A DNA stretch of 64,000 nt from Desmodus rotundus (lineage: Eukaryota > Chordata > Mammalia > Chiroptera > Phyllostomidae). The stretch is from NCBI RefSeq assembly GCF_022682495.2, contig NC_071392.1, positions 139,200,818-139,264,817 on the forward strand, in the 5' to 3' direction. Under the pieces are notes generated by a model. The model did no database searches. It was not told the DNA's origin and was given only the letters and a program-made list of their open reading frames with translations. Numbering within the stretch: the stretch's first letter is position 1; the number at the start of each line of letters is the position of its first letter. Positions 29,001-40,700 of this stretch are shown piece by piece. The position numbers and the translations under genes are program-made.

Positions 29001-32000
29001 CAGCAGAGCCCCAGTGTGAAGCCAGGTCTAGTGGGATTCTGGGGTATTTGCCCTTCCCTCTGCACTGTCCCTCTAGATGGGACAGGCCCACCACAGCTAG
29101 TGAACAAGCCAAGGGGAATGTAACCCATCTCTGACCTTTACATGGAGAGGAGGGCGGGTTCCTGCTGGGACTCCCAGATGTAGTGACCCAGTAGCGGGTG
29201 GTCAGCCCAGGTGCAGTGACCCAATAGCAGGTGGTCAGCCCAGATGCAGTGACCTAGTAGTGGGTGGTCAGCGCAGGTGCATGACACAACAGTGGGTGAT
29301 CAGCCCAGGTGCAGTGACCCAACAGTAGGTGGTCAGACCAAAGACCCTCTGGACAAGGGCTCCAGCTCCGCCTATCTCCCAGGATCTATAAGTACCAGGC
29401 CCACGGTTATGCCTTCTCGGGTGTGGAGGAGTTGCTCTATTCGTTGGGGGAGTCCAGCTTCATCAACATGACCCAGCGCTCTGTGGCCGAGTCCCTGCTC
29501 CAGGTGGGCGTCACACAGCGCTTTATTGATGACATCGTCTCTGCTGTCCTGCGGGCCAACTACGGTCAGTCAGCAGTGATGCCTGCATTTGCTGGTGAGC
29601 CTGCAGCCCTCAGCCTGCCCACCTGCCCTTCCCTGACCCACGGTGCCCAGCATGGGCTGGGATCCCCATAATAACCTCACATCTACCCAGCTCAGTACAG
29701 TTGCCCGAGCACTCTGTTGTCCCAACCCCACTTGATTCTGGCATCGGTCCTCTGAGCTGGCAGGAAATGGTATTTACCCCACTTCACGGATGGTGAAAGC
29801 GAGGCTCAGATCTCAGGTCTAATGGTTTTCTACTACTCCTGATTAGGTCAGTTTCAGGAACTACTCCGTGGGGGTCTCTGGGCCCTGGGTATTCATCTCT
29901 TAGCCCACCTCATCTTCCCAGCTCAGAACTGGGGCCAGTGGGCATGTGCGCAACCCCCTGTCCAGCACAGGCCACTGAAGGGGTCACAACTAAATGCCTT
30001 GGAGGGCCATTGGGGCCTATCTCCCCCAAGGCATGGCGACCATTCTGGGCTTTGGAAGATGTAGGATTTTGCTGGGGAAGTGGGAGGATGAGGGGCTGGG
30101 GCATTTAAGGCCAAGAAATTGCACCAGCACTCGCTGGCCTCTCCTCCCAGCCTTCTGGGCTGGGCCCTTCTCTTCTACCAGCTTCTTAACAGGGAAGGGC
30201 CCAGGCTCCGTCCTTGGTCCTTTTCTCATGCTCCCTTGGTGAGCTCAGCCAGTCTCAAGGCACTAGATTCCATCCACCTGCCTCCTAAATATGACCTCCG
30301 TCCCTGACCTCTCTCCAGAACTGCAGTCTCATGTGTCAGCCGCCACCCCTTTGTCTCCACTGGGAGGTTTAGTGGGCGTCTCAAACTCAGCATGTCCAGA
30401 CCTGAGCTCCTGACCTTTCCCTGCAGGCCTGCCCCTCCCAACTTGGTTGGTAATTACTCCTTTCCATTGGTCTGGCCAAAACCTTGATTCATTTCCTTCT
30501 GTCATATTCTTCACCTGGTATGTCAAGAAATCCCATCTGTTTTACTTCTGCACGTACCCAGAATCCAACAGCTTCCCACCACTGCTTCCTCCCCAGTCTA
30601 AACCACTAGCATCCCTCACCTGGGTTACTGCAAGTCTCCCACCAGCTCCGCCCACGCACATACCCCCACCGCCCCCTCCAGGCTATTCTCAACACGTCTG
30701 CTGAACGAGCCTGTTAGAACAAAAGACACCGTGGCAGGCCCGCGTGTGAAACTCCGTAAGGGCTCCTCTTTCCTTCAAGAGAAACCCAAAGTCCTTTCAG
30801 TGGCCTGCAAGGCCCTGCATGGCCTAGGCTCCACCACCCCACCCGCACTCACCCCAGTCCACCCACCCTGGCCTGGCCCTACCTGAGCGCTTTCGTGTGG
30901 CCCTCCCTCTGCCTGGAACATTCTTCCCTGAGTCACAGTCACGGTGAACTCTTTCCTCATCGTGTCTTTGTGCAGGTGATACGTTTTCATTGAAGCCACC
31001 CCACCTCCCAGTTTTAAGTTATACCTCAACCCCCCACCCCCGCCCCTAGCAGTCCCAGTCCCTCTGCCCTGATGGTATCATCTTCCAGCAGACTGCTAAA
31101 TTTACTTATTTTATCTCCCATTAGAATTGACGCTTCCTGTCTCCCTTGTTTACTAGTGTATCCCTAACACTTAGAACAGTGCCTGGAGAGACCATTGTAG
31201 GCACTCAGCCCATTTTTGTTGAGTGAATGAATGGAAAGATTTGGAATTAACAAGCACCTCCCGCGTGCCCAGGATATGGTTCCTCTAACTCCTTCCCAGC
31301 CTTCAGATCCCACCAAGTGCCCCATCGTGGGGCTTCCCTGTTCACTCTTTAGTATTTTGTGTGTGTGTCCTTCAAGATACAATTCACATAACATACCACT
31401 TACCCATTTAAAGTGTATACTTGAGTGGTTTTGAGGATATGCACGGTTGTACACCCACCTCCACAATTTGGAACATCTTCATTGCTCCCAAAAGTAACCT
31501 CATACCTTTAGCTTTAGCTGTCACCTCTCCAGTACCCCCAGCTCTCCAGCTCGAGGCAACCACGAGTCTGCTGTGTTTCTGTGGATTTGCCTGCTCTGGA
31601 TAGTCTATAAATAGAATCCTACAACCTGTGGTCTTCTGTAGCTGGCTCTTGCATTGAGCATAGAGTTTCCACTTCACAGCATTGGAAATGTGTTGTATTT
31701 ATCTTTGTGTGTGTTGCCTCTCCATGCCCATGGTTGGGAGGCGTCTTGGCCTGGGAGGGAGGCCCAGGCAGTGTAGTGGTGGATTCCTCGGCCCCACTGC
31801 CCAGTGATTCTGAGAACCCACCAACCCCCTCCCCGCTTTGCCCAGGAGCCATGGCGCTAGCCGGGGCCCAAGGCACCCTCTGGTCTGTGGAGGGAGGCAA
31901 CAAGCTGGTTTGTTCCGGTCTGCTCAAGCTGTCTAAGGCCAACGTGATCCATGCCATGGTGACCTCTGTGACCCTGCAGCATACAGGTGAGTGGACAGAG

Positions 32001-33096
32001 CAGGGGGCATGGCCACTCCTCTCTTAGACAGTGAACACTTACACCCCTTCTGTCCCTAAACCCTGGTCTGTGATGTGCCTGGGGGGATTCCAGAAAACCA
32101 TTGGGAAGCCCCAGCACTGCCAAATGACACCAGAGGGCACTGTTGCCCCAATTCAAATGTCAGAGCTGGAACACTGAGGTTTGTATCAATCTGGCTTTGT
32201 TCTTTTGACCACCGAGGATTTTGAGCCACAGTCAGTGGCAGAAGCAGAGCCAGAGCTTGAGTCTCCTGACTCTCGGCCCAGTGCTCGCCCTGCAGCCACA
32301 CCAGCATAGAGAGACGAGGACCTGCCATTGGGACAGCCCAGCTGTCCCCAGGGTCTCATAGCCTCTGTACTGGGCCCCAGGTGGGAGATCAGTGGGTAGA
32401 AGCCAAGAAATAGGTTGACTTTTATGCTCTGTTCCAGAAGGGAAACCCTTGTACCTGGTAGAGTATGAGAACGAGGTGGGCATTGGCTTCGACTTCTACG
32501 ACATAGTGGTCATCGCCACCCCCCTGCACCTGGACAACAGCAGCACCATCACCTTTGAAGGCTTCGACCCGCCCCTTGACATCACCCAGGACTCTTTCCA
32601 GCCCACTGTTGTCTCCTTGGTCCATGGCTACCTCAACTCTTCTTACTTCGGTTTCCCTGACCCTAAGCTTTTTCCCTTCGCCAACATCCTTACCACGGAT
32701 TTCCCCACCTTCTTCTGGGCCCTGGACAATATTTGTCCCGTCAACATCTCAACCAGCTTCCGGCGGAAGCAGCCTCAGGAGGCAGCCGTTTGGCGAGTCC
32801 AGTCCCCTAAGCCCCTCCTTCGGTCCCAGCTGAAGACCCTCTTCCGCTCCTATTATTCAGTACAGACAGCCGATTGGCAGGCCCACCCTGTCCACAGCTC
32901 CCACCCCACCCTCCCTCGGTTCGCACTCCATGACCAGCTCTTTCACCTCAATGCCCTAGAGTGGGCGGCCAGCTCTGTGGAGGTCATGGCTGTAGCCGCC
33001 AAGAATGTGGCCCTGCTGGCTTACAACCGCTGGTACCAGGACCTAGACAAAATTGACCAAAAGGATCTGATGCACAAGGTAAAGACTGAACTGTGA
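23037..33096 (+). CDS. PCYOX1L: PCYOX1L, prenylcysteine oxidase-like (complete, 6 exons, 493 aa)
   Basis: Secretory-pathway flavoprotein related to prenylcysteine oxidase (PCYOX1), which cleaves the thioether of prenylated cysteine using FAD; the activity of the L paralogue is not well established. Coding exons are 23037-23124, 26935-27141, 28541-28715, 29383-29594, 31846-31986 and 32438-33096, with splice sites and phases matching throughout. The ATG has a strong context (GCCATGG). Residues 1-22 are a hydrophobic signal peptide (LIAALAALLATVA). The FAD Rossmann motif GxGxxG is at 33-38 (GAGIGG), followed by the VGGRLAT segment. N-glycosylation sequons are at N185, N308, N341 and N377. The C-terminus is DLMHKVKTEL. 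It is one residue shorter than the human protein as I recall it, with the difference near residue 311. PCYOX1L rather than PCYOX1 is supported by the C-terminal text and synteny. Confidence 0.96.
23125..26934 (+). other. PCYOX1L intron 1 with LINE and hAT relics
   Basis: The donor is GTGCGG at 23125 and the acceptor AG at 26933-26934. About 23830-24075 resembles an old L1 3' region ('CAAACATACACCAAAGTTGA'). About 24890-25205 is L2-like ('GGCAGAGGCCCTGTTTGATT … GTGTTGAGTGAG'). About 26318-26540 is the same hAT-type family as at 5345 ('CAGGCCATACAGTCTCTGTT … CAGTAAAACTTTGTTTGC'). The ORFs here are open by chance. Confidence 0.6.
27142..28540 (+). repeat. PCYOX1L intron 2 with two MIRs and an old L1 end
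   Basis: MIR relics at about 27238-27390 ('CCTCGTTTTACAGATGGAGC') and 27400-27610. About 27670-27960 matches an old L1-type unit ('ATTAAATAAATTATTTATGT … AGGTGCAGAACAGTGTATAG'). The donor is GTGAGT at 27142 and the acceptor AG at 28539-28540. Confidence 0.55.
28716..29172 (+). other. PCYOX1L intron 3, part before the minisatellite
   Basis: The donor is GTAGGG at 28716. I see no recognisable repeat or gene here; the minisatellite starts at 29173. Confidence 0.6.
29173..29336 (+). repeat. 33-bp minisatellite, five units, in PCYOX1L intron 3
   Basis: Five tandem copies of a 33-bp unit, each beginning CCCAGGTGCAGTGACCCA or a close variant and ending GGTGGTCAG. Copy 4 is one base short and the others vary at a few sites. 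The array stops 46 nt before exon 4 (29383), in the usual branch-point region of the intron. Confidence 0.9.
29595..31845 (+). repeat. PCYOX1L intron 4 with a long L2 end and an old L1 3' end
   Basis: About 30300-31235 is an L2 3' region ('GCCTGCAAGGCCCTGCATGG', 'CCTCTGCCTGGAACATTCTT', ending TTTTTGTTGAGTGAATGAATGG). About 31335-31710 is an L1M-type 3' region ('ACAATTCACATAACATACCA', 'GGATTTGCCTGCTCTGGATA'). The donor is GTGAGC at 29595 and the acceptor AG at 31844-31845. Confidence 0.65.
31987..32437 (+). other. PCYOX1L intron 5
   Basis: The donor is GTGAGT at 31987 and the acceptor AG at 32436-32437; possible MIR remnants near 32.2 kb, otherwise unremarkable. Confidence 0.6.
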
Positions 33097-33390
33097 GGGC
33101 TCTGGAGCGAGCCTGGGAACGTCCATTCCTGGCTGCAGATGATTCACCGCCCTCAGCGGCCGAGGCTAGGCAGGCCACACTTGCCTGCCAAGCCTCCTCC
33201 TGGCCTCTCCTGTGTCGAGTGTCTTCTCCAGCGTGGGTCCAGGCGGCCTGCTCTCTGCCTCTCTGTCTTAGGGCTTCTCAGAGTGGTTGTTCCAAGAGAG
33301 AGAGTAAGAGGGGAAGGAAATTCAAATCAGTGTATTCACTTTATTTATTTTTTTAAAAGAAGAAATAAAAATCCATCTTCTCCAGCTGCT
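33097..33390 (+). terminator. PCYOX1L: PCYOX1L 3'UTR and poly(A) signal
   Basis: AATAAA at 33364-33369 lies 268 nt past the stop codon, after a T-rich run. This gives a short 3'UTR ending near 33.39 kb. IL17B is transcribed toward it from the other strand, with about 4.3 kb between the two stop codons. Confidence 0.65.
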
Positions 33391-36300
33391 TCTAACTTGG
33401 TTTTCTAACTAGGAAACAGGGATAACAGTGGGAGGGAATGTTAAGACAGAGAACTTGGATTCCAGTTCTTTATTGGGTTTCACTGCCCACTCCCAAAACA
33501 CCTGTGGCAACACCAACAGCGACAGTGTAACCAGATGGTTACAAATAAAGTAGGAGGGGAAACCAGAAAACAGAAGGCATGATAATAGCTCCCATTTACT
33601 GAGGGCTTAATGGATGTGAAGTACCTCGTTAAATTGCTAGACACCATCCAAGCCTCTCGGGAACACCACCTACTCGGGGGAGAAGACTGGCAGGACCCAA
33701 GGAAGAGGTGGTCACCCCAGCAGCGCTGTCAGTGTGGCTGCCTGGCAACCAGTGGAAAACAGGAAACAGACCCAGGCAGTAGGAAGAGGACCACGCTGTC
33801 CTTTATGCAGGGGATGTGGAATGTAACACAGTCTTGCAAGGAGACAAGTCCCCAGATGGTAGAGGGCAGTCATACCTGACCCCCAAACATTAACCCCAGC
33901 AGAGTAAGGAAAGAAAGCTGTTGGGACGGAGTTCAGCTTTAACCTGATTCAACGCCCAAGTCCCACCCAGACCTGCTGAATCCGGCTTGGGTTGGGCCCA
34001 GGAGGATAGACACTGCCAAAGGACATTGATAATGGGGCTTTCCCAACAGGAACAACCCCAGAGGTCATCCAGCTAACTTCCCTTTTTTAAAAAAAGATAG
34101 AGATAAAAGCCCAAACTGACTAAATAACTTGCCCAACGTCTCTTGGTGAATTCATAGAACAGACCTTAAATCTGGAGCTTCTTAAAATTACATGAATTCC
34201 ATGCCAAGGTGAGAGTGGTGGTCGTGAAAGAGAAGGTGCCTTTAAAGTGCGAGAACTGTGCCCTTGGTCATTACAGGAATTGTGAAGTTGACGCATAGGG
34301 AAGATGCCAGACTTGATGGAGTAGAAAGCCAAAGTCACACTGTCCTAAGCAATGAAAGGGCCTTATTGGTTATCACTACAGCCCAGGCTCAGAGCACTGT
34401 GCAATGCCAGCGTCATTTCTTCTCTCATGGTCAAGGATGGCTGCCAACAGCTCCCAGGGCAAGTGGGTCTTCTCCCACGACCTCTGAACCACAGTCTGGG
34501 CTCTGGGCCAGTGGGGGCCCTGCTGAACCAGTTACTGTGGCCAAGTGAATGCCACATGCTGATTGGCTTAGGACTCAGCTGGGATGAGATTAAATTGATT
34601 GGCTTAGAATAGTCAGAACCCACCCCTGCCTGCAGCAGAGGTGACCCAAACTCTAAGTAAGGTAGGAGGGGTAGAAAAGGTGGAAGAGAGAACCACAACA
34701 TCAACCACGGGTAAAATGGGGCTGTGCCCTCTTGTTCCTCTCAAGTCCAGTGAAATCCATGTGTAATGGTGTATTTTCATGGTTTGTCTTTAAAGTGAAG
34801 ATGCCCCAGCCTATCACGTTGTAACTGATAATCATTGGTATTGGGCAGGGCGAAGGAGGCCAATACCAAACTGCTTCTGATAACCACCCAGTCTCTTGCA
34901 TCCCTGAGGATGTGCGCAGAGGAAAAAACCAGGGCTTTTACATTTGATCCCCAAAGCTGGCACTTTGGCTCCCTGCTCCAGCCTGACTGCAGTGGAGCTG
35001 GCTGCTTCTTCAGGAGCTTCCTTTGTCTGGATAGGCAGGCCTGAACAGCTCAGAATCAAACCTGGCCAAAATGCCCATGCTGCCCGCTTCCCCAAGCCCA
35101 AACCTGAGAGCTGGATCTCACCACCTTCCCACCTACAAAAAAAGGGCAGAGATTCCTGAAGGCAGGGGAAGGGAGCATGAGAGCCAGCAGGAAGCCTCTG
35201 TCCCCAGGCCCACCCTCCCCTTCAGGCCAGGACAGAAGCCCTCAAGGATCCACAGAGCTCTGGGAGAAGAGAGAGCATTTGCAAAGACAGAGTCCTACAA
35301 TCTGCCAAACAAAACAGGAAAGAGGCCACACATTCTCAGCAGTCCTGGGGCAGTATAGTACATGTCCAAACTCCTCAAAGGAACTTTGCCCCTAGAGCAG
35401 GTGACTCAAGCAAGATTTCAGCTCTTTCTGGGGAGGAGGGCTGTGGAGGGTAGAGTTGGGGATGGGTGAGGAACAGTGGGGAGGGAGGAATGCCTTGCTC
35501 CTGACCCACCTTTGAAGGAGCAACAGAGGGAGCTGGGGACAGATCTTGGGCTCCCCTTGAGGCCTCTGTGCATGAATGCATGCATTCATTCATTCACCAA
35601 GCGCTGCACCCCTGTTTTGCACATGGCAGTGTGCTAGGTGCTAGGTATACAACACTGAGGCTAGCAGATGAGGCACCTGTTCTTACAGAGTGCGGGATTC
35701 TCACCAGAGAGGGGAAAGCATGAAACGCATTTGAATTCAGACCAAAGGAGTTTAGGGGCACAGTGCAGACCCATTCTCTAAAGGTGCTGAGCTCCCTGCT
35801 GCGGCCTGCAAACCAGGGAACTGGGAAGGGCTGATGCCAGCCCAGGCTCAGGAGACCAAGCTCCTGAGTCACAGAATAATAAAACTGCAAAAAACCTGGA
35901 GAGGCCTAAATGCCACCTGTTCATTTGACAGATGAGAAAATTGAAGACTGGAAAGAGGAAAAGACAATCTCCATATGAAACTAATAAACTCACTGGTGTT
36001 TATTGAAGATCTCTCTGTGTCTGATGCTCTGGCAGGAGTCCCACCAGGTGAGGAGTTTCCCCAACCAATCCCCATGCCCCAGGATACCTGGGGTCTCCTC
36101 CCAAAACTGGAGCAACCCATCTGCCATTTAACTCTTCCCTCACCCTCACCCTCACCCCACCAAAAGGCCTTGGGAGTCATGGGTCCTTCATGTGCAGCTC
36201 AAGTCATAAGGACTGAAGAGCAGGCTGTGGGGGCCTCAGAGATAAGCAACCCCCATGGAGGAGACATAGCTGCTGAAGGCATCAGCTTGGGCTGGCACAA

Positions 36301-37723
36301 GAAGTCTATTTTCCATGTGTCTGGAGCCAGGCCGAAGCTTCCTGGGGTAATTTTAACCAGTATCCACTCTAGAACAATACCAAAAAAGGTAAGTTACTTA
36401 CCACCCCAGACAGACACATAACTAACCAGTGCCCTTTCATGAATTATAGAGCCTTAATACATTCACAGCTAAAGCTGCTTTAAGCATTGAAGTTAGAGCA
36501 GACAAGTATTTCTATACTGGCTGTTGGCCCTTTTATCGAAATTAACTCTAAAGTGCCAGCTATTCTTACCCTCGGAAAATAGCTGGAGCCCCTCAGCTGT
36601 CCTGGGGGAGGGCAAGTATTTTTAGATCTAAGAGCAGCTGATTTAGGATTTGTTGCAAGGGCTAGGAGGGCAGGGGAAGGATTGAATTGCAAGGGGCTGA
36701 TGGGTGGGTGGGAATTAGTATCTACGGGACAAGGAGCCATGAGAAGCTTCAGGGCAAATCTATCCCCACTGCCTTTTTGATCAGCCAAGTGTCTTGATAT
36801 AAGCCAGTGGGTCTCCAGACCAGCAGCAGGAAACACTGCATTAGGAATGCGAGCCTCAGCCCCCACCTCGAACCTACTGACTCTGAATCACTCTGTGAGG
36901 GCCCAGCAATCTGGATTGTAACAAAGCCTTGGGGAGGTACTGGTGTTCTCTCGAGTTTGAGGACCACTGATGTCAGCAAACCATACAACCAGAACCCCTT
37001 GTGGGTAAGGCTGGATGAAAGAATGATTTGTGTTGATGCTTCTCAACTCCAGTGTTTGTTCAAAGCCAGAAATCCCCAGCCCCGAAAAAATTCATTCCCA
37101 CATGAAAATTTCAGGGGCTTGCTGGCCCAGGTTAGAAACGCCTGCTCTTTGGCAACCCAGAGGCTCTCCTCTGGTCTTAGGTGGACCTGCAGAGAAGCTG
37201 AGTTGAAAGAGATCTTATTCCACCCAGAGCAGGAATCTGCTCCACGATATTCTTGAGAGGCTCAGCCTTAGCTAGACCCTTCCGGAGATGGGGAGTTCAC
37301 GGCTTCTGAAGAGATTGTTTGCAACAATCCTGAGCTTAACTGGGGAGAGTTAACGCTTGGTCACTCCTACATAGGTTTATGCCAACCAAACTCCAGCAGC
37401 ATGGCTGAAGTAAGGCTTATAAACCCAAATTAAAGGAAGTATGTGACCGTCCTAAATGGTAGAAATAAATACAGTATTTTTTTTTAAATAACCTATTTCA
37501 GTGTCAGAGAACTCTGAGTGATGAAAAATCCTCCTTTATATTGATCTGAAATCTACCTCCATGGAACCTCCTACCCCCACCCTGGTTTTGGCATCAGAGC
37601 CGCAAGGAGCAAAGCCATAGTCTTGCTTTAGAAAGACAGCATTTACTTTTCATTTGCCTTGCATGGTGTAGGGATGCAGTGACGATGGTCTCCAGCTGCC
37701 CACGGGCTCTGAGCCTGGGCGGT
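33391..37723 (-). other. PCYOX1L-IL17B convergent intergenic region and IL17B 3'UTR
   Basis: MIR-type relics lie at about 33565-33660, 34050-34190 and 35868-35960. An antisense L2 end is at about 35578-35700 ('CATTCATTCATTCACCAAGC'). MER5-like hAT relics lie at about 36795-36975 ('CTCTGAATCACTCTGTGAGG … GTTTGAGGACCACTGA') and 37030-37140. The IL17B 3'UTR runs leftward from 37723; I see no canonical AATAAA close to the stop on that strand, so its end is undetermined. Confidence 0.5.
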
Positions 37724-40700
37724 TCAGAAGATGCAGGTGCAGCCCACAGCAATGGTCTCCATGACTGTGCGCTGGCGGCAGGGCCCAGTGCGCGGCGGCA
37801 GTGGGCAGAGGCGGCGGCGCACAGGCACCTGGCTGAACACCGGCACGCTCACCATGCTGCGGTCCTCCTGCATGGTGAAGGGGTTCACGCAGCCCAGACA
37901 CAGGCACCGCGCCTCTGGCAGGTCCTCAGGGATGCGGCTGGGGTCGTGGTTGATGCTGCAGGAAGGCAGAAGAGAACAGAGCTCAGGGAGCAAATTGGAG
38001 CCCACGCACCATTCCCCTACTTTTCCTAACCCGGGTTTTCCTTCCCACAGCAAGATCAGGCTATGCCACAGGGAGAGCAGCAATCAAGTCTGTTTTCCAG
38101 GTGAGAAAAGGAATCTTGGAAGGCAAGTCAGGTGCCCCAAGGTTATCCAGGTTCAAGGTCACCAGTCAATCACCCAGTTTTCTTCTTTCATTCAGCAAGA
38201 TCCCTATCCTAATACTACATGGTGCTATGCGGTCACAAAGAAGCTAAGGCCCCTCTGTTTCCCTCCCCCCCTCCCCCTTGTTTATAGTCTTGAGAAATTT
38301 AATTCAGAGGAAGTAACATAGAACATTTATGCCTAATTTCCACTGCAAGAGGAGTCAGGAGGCCTGGGGTCTATTCTGACTTAGTTTCTATTCATGCAAC
38401 AAATATTTTTCACACACCCACCATGTGAGTGAGTCTGTCCTTGACATCGGGTGTTCACTGGTGGGCAACACAGAGGACTTCCCTCCTACAGATGGGAGTA
38501 TAGGGACTTGATTTGGGACCTTGTCTTCACTGTGACTCAGTTTCCTCAGCTGCTAAATGTAGGCAGTGAACTTGACCTGTGGATCTGCAGTGTCAGGATC
38601 ACCTGGGAACTTATTAGAAATGCAGAATCTCATCCTCCCCAACCTCTTGATTCAGAACCTGCATTTTTATAAAATCCCCAAGAAAGCCAAGGACATAGAA
38701 AAGTGAGAGACCTAGCTTTGGAGGATCATTATGGATCCTTTCCAGACGCCACATTCCAGATATGGCAGCCACTAGCCACGTGAGTCCAGCTGGACTTCAC
38801 ATCATCACAGAAAATTCTATTGAACATGATATTCTGGAGTCTCAGGACATCAGTTGTGTAGCCTGGGTTTGTGAGTGAGGACCCTTCAGGGTTAGCCTGT
38901 GTCTTCATTATTCATTCAACACATACATAGGTGGCCCCTTCTGTGTGTCAGGTGCTGGGCTGGGATGTGGAGCTGCAAACCAAGGTAAGACTCACCTCTG
39001 TCATCTAGAGGCAGCAGGTCATGATTCCCAAACCCAGCTGTGAATCCTAATCATGGGGCAATGTATTAAGTCTCACTTTCTGGGCCTCAGCCCTGGAGGT
39101 TTTAACTGGATGGAGCATGAGAATCCATAGATGATTCTAGTGTAGGCATTGGGAAGGTACAATTCTAGCATGAGTCCGATATGGACACAGTTAGCTCAAA
39201 ACCACCTGGAGGCACAGTAACTGAGAGGTGCATACAAGACACTCCAAGCTGGAGAAAGCGACATTCAGGGAAGGCCTTGCAGGCTCTTCTGGGGGACTTA
39301 GAAAACAATAACAGCAGCGCTCTGCATGGATGTCTCTTTGCAGAGAGTCTAAGCAACTTGCCCAAAGCCACACAGCAAGCAAGAAGCAGAGCCAGGATTC
39401 TATCCCAAGCACTCAGGCCTCTGCCTTCAAGGTCTTAACTCTTAACAATGATGGGGACCATGCACAAGGTGTTTCCCCCTTACCCCTGCAGCCCTCAACA
39501 TGCAACCCAGCTTGCCCACGGCTACCCAGGCTGGCCTACCTGTAGCCCCAGGGTGACAGGCTTCTCTTGTTGGACAGCCACAGCTGCAGGTTAACCTCAC
39601 ACTTCCTCCTCACTGGCTCGGAGCTGTTCCTCAGCTGGGCCACCATCTCCCCAAGGTTTCTCTCGTATTCCTCCATGCGGGCGTATGGCTTCGCCCGAGA
39701 TACCAGATCCAGTGGCACCTGATGAGGCCCAGGGGCCAGGGACCCAGGCCGCCCTTGCCCCTTCCTCTTGCTTTTGGGGTTCCTGGGCTGGCCCAGCCCC
39801 AGGAAGATGGAGATGGTGAGAAGAAACAGCTAAGGAGGAAGGTCACAGGTCAAAGGTGAGAGAGCCAGGAACCCCTGTAGGCCAAGACTCAGCACCCAGA
39901 GAGGGGAGAGGGAAGAGGAAAGGCCTTATTGGGCCGCGCCCTGCCCGGGTCCCACCAGCCCACTGCACACCTGTGCCAACACTTCCATGCACCACACTCA
40001 CAGCTCAGTCCTGTCTGGAGCACCTTTGAATACTCTCCCCACCCATCTGAATTGATGAAAAGGTTTTTAAGGGCCAAGGATGGATCTTTTCTAAATGTTA
40101 TTATTTGTAAATAAAGTCTTCCCCCTGCCCTTGAAATAAAAATCTCCCCACCCTCCCACTTTTCTCTATCTGCACCACTTCCTCACTTCCCTGAACAGCT
40201 CAACAGTCTCCCACCTGGTCTCCCCAAACCGCCCTTGTCTCCTTCCAATCCATTTTCCACACCAGGGCTAAGAGCAACTGTTTGAAATGCCAATCTAATC
40301 AAGTCACCTTCCTGGGCCCCTGCTTCCTCTCACACCCATGCTTCAGCCTCTCCTTTTCTCAGTTCCTTCCTCTCACCATGCTCTTTCCTGCCACAGGGAC
40401 TTGGCACAGGCCATGACCTGCAGAGTCCTGCCTCTCCTCACTTTCTAAGTGCCTCTCAGCCCTCTAGGGTCACTTCCTGAGGGGTGCCTCAGCGGGCCTT
40501 CTTGCGCCCTTAAGTCCTCATGCCTCTTGCTCATATGACTACCATCTTACAGTCTGTATATGTGACTCTTTTCTATGTCTGTCCCCTGCTAAGCACAGAC
40601 TCCATGAGAGCAGGCATGGGGTCAGCTTCCACACCCTGTCTTGTCTCCCATGTCCAAGTAGATACACAGCTGTGACCATCCCTGCCTTCTGCAGCTTAGA

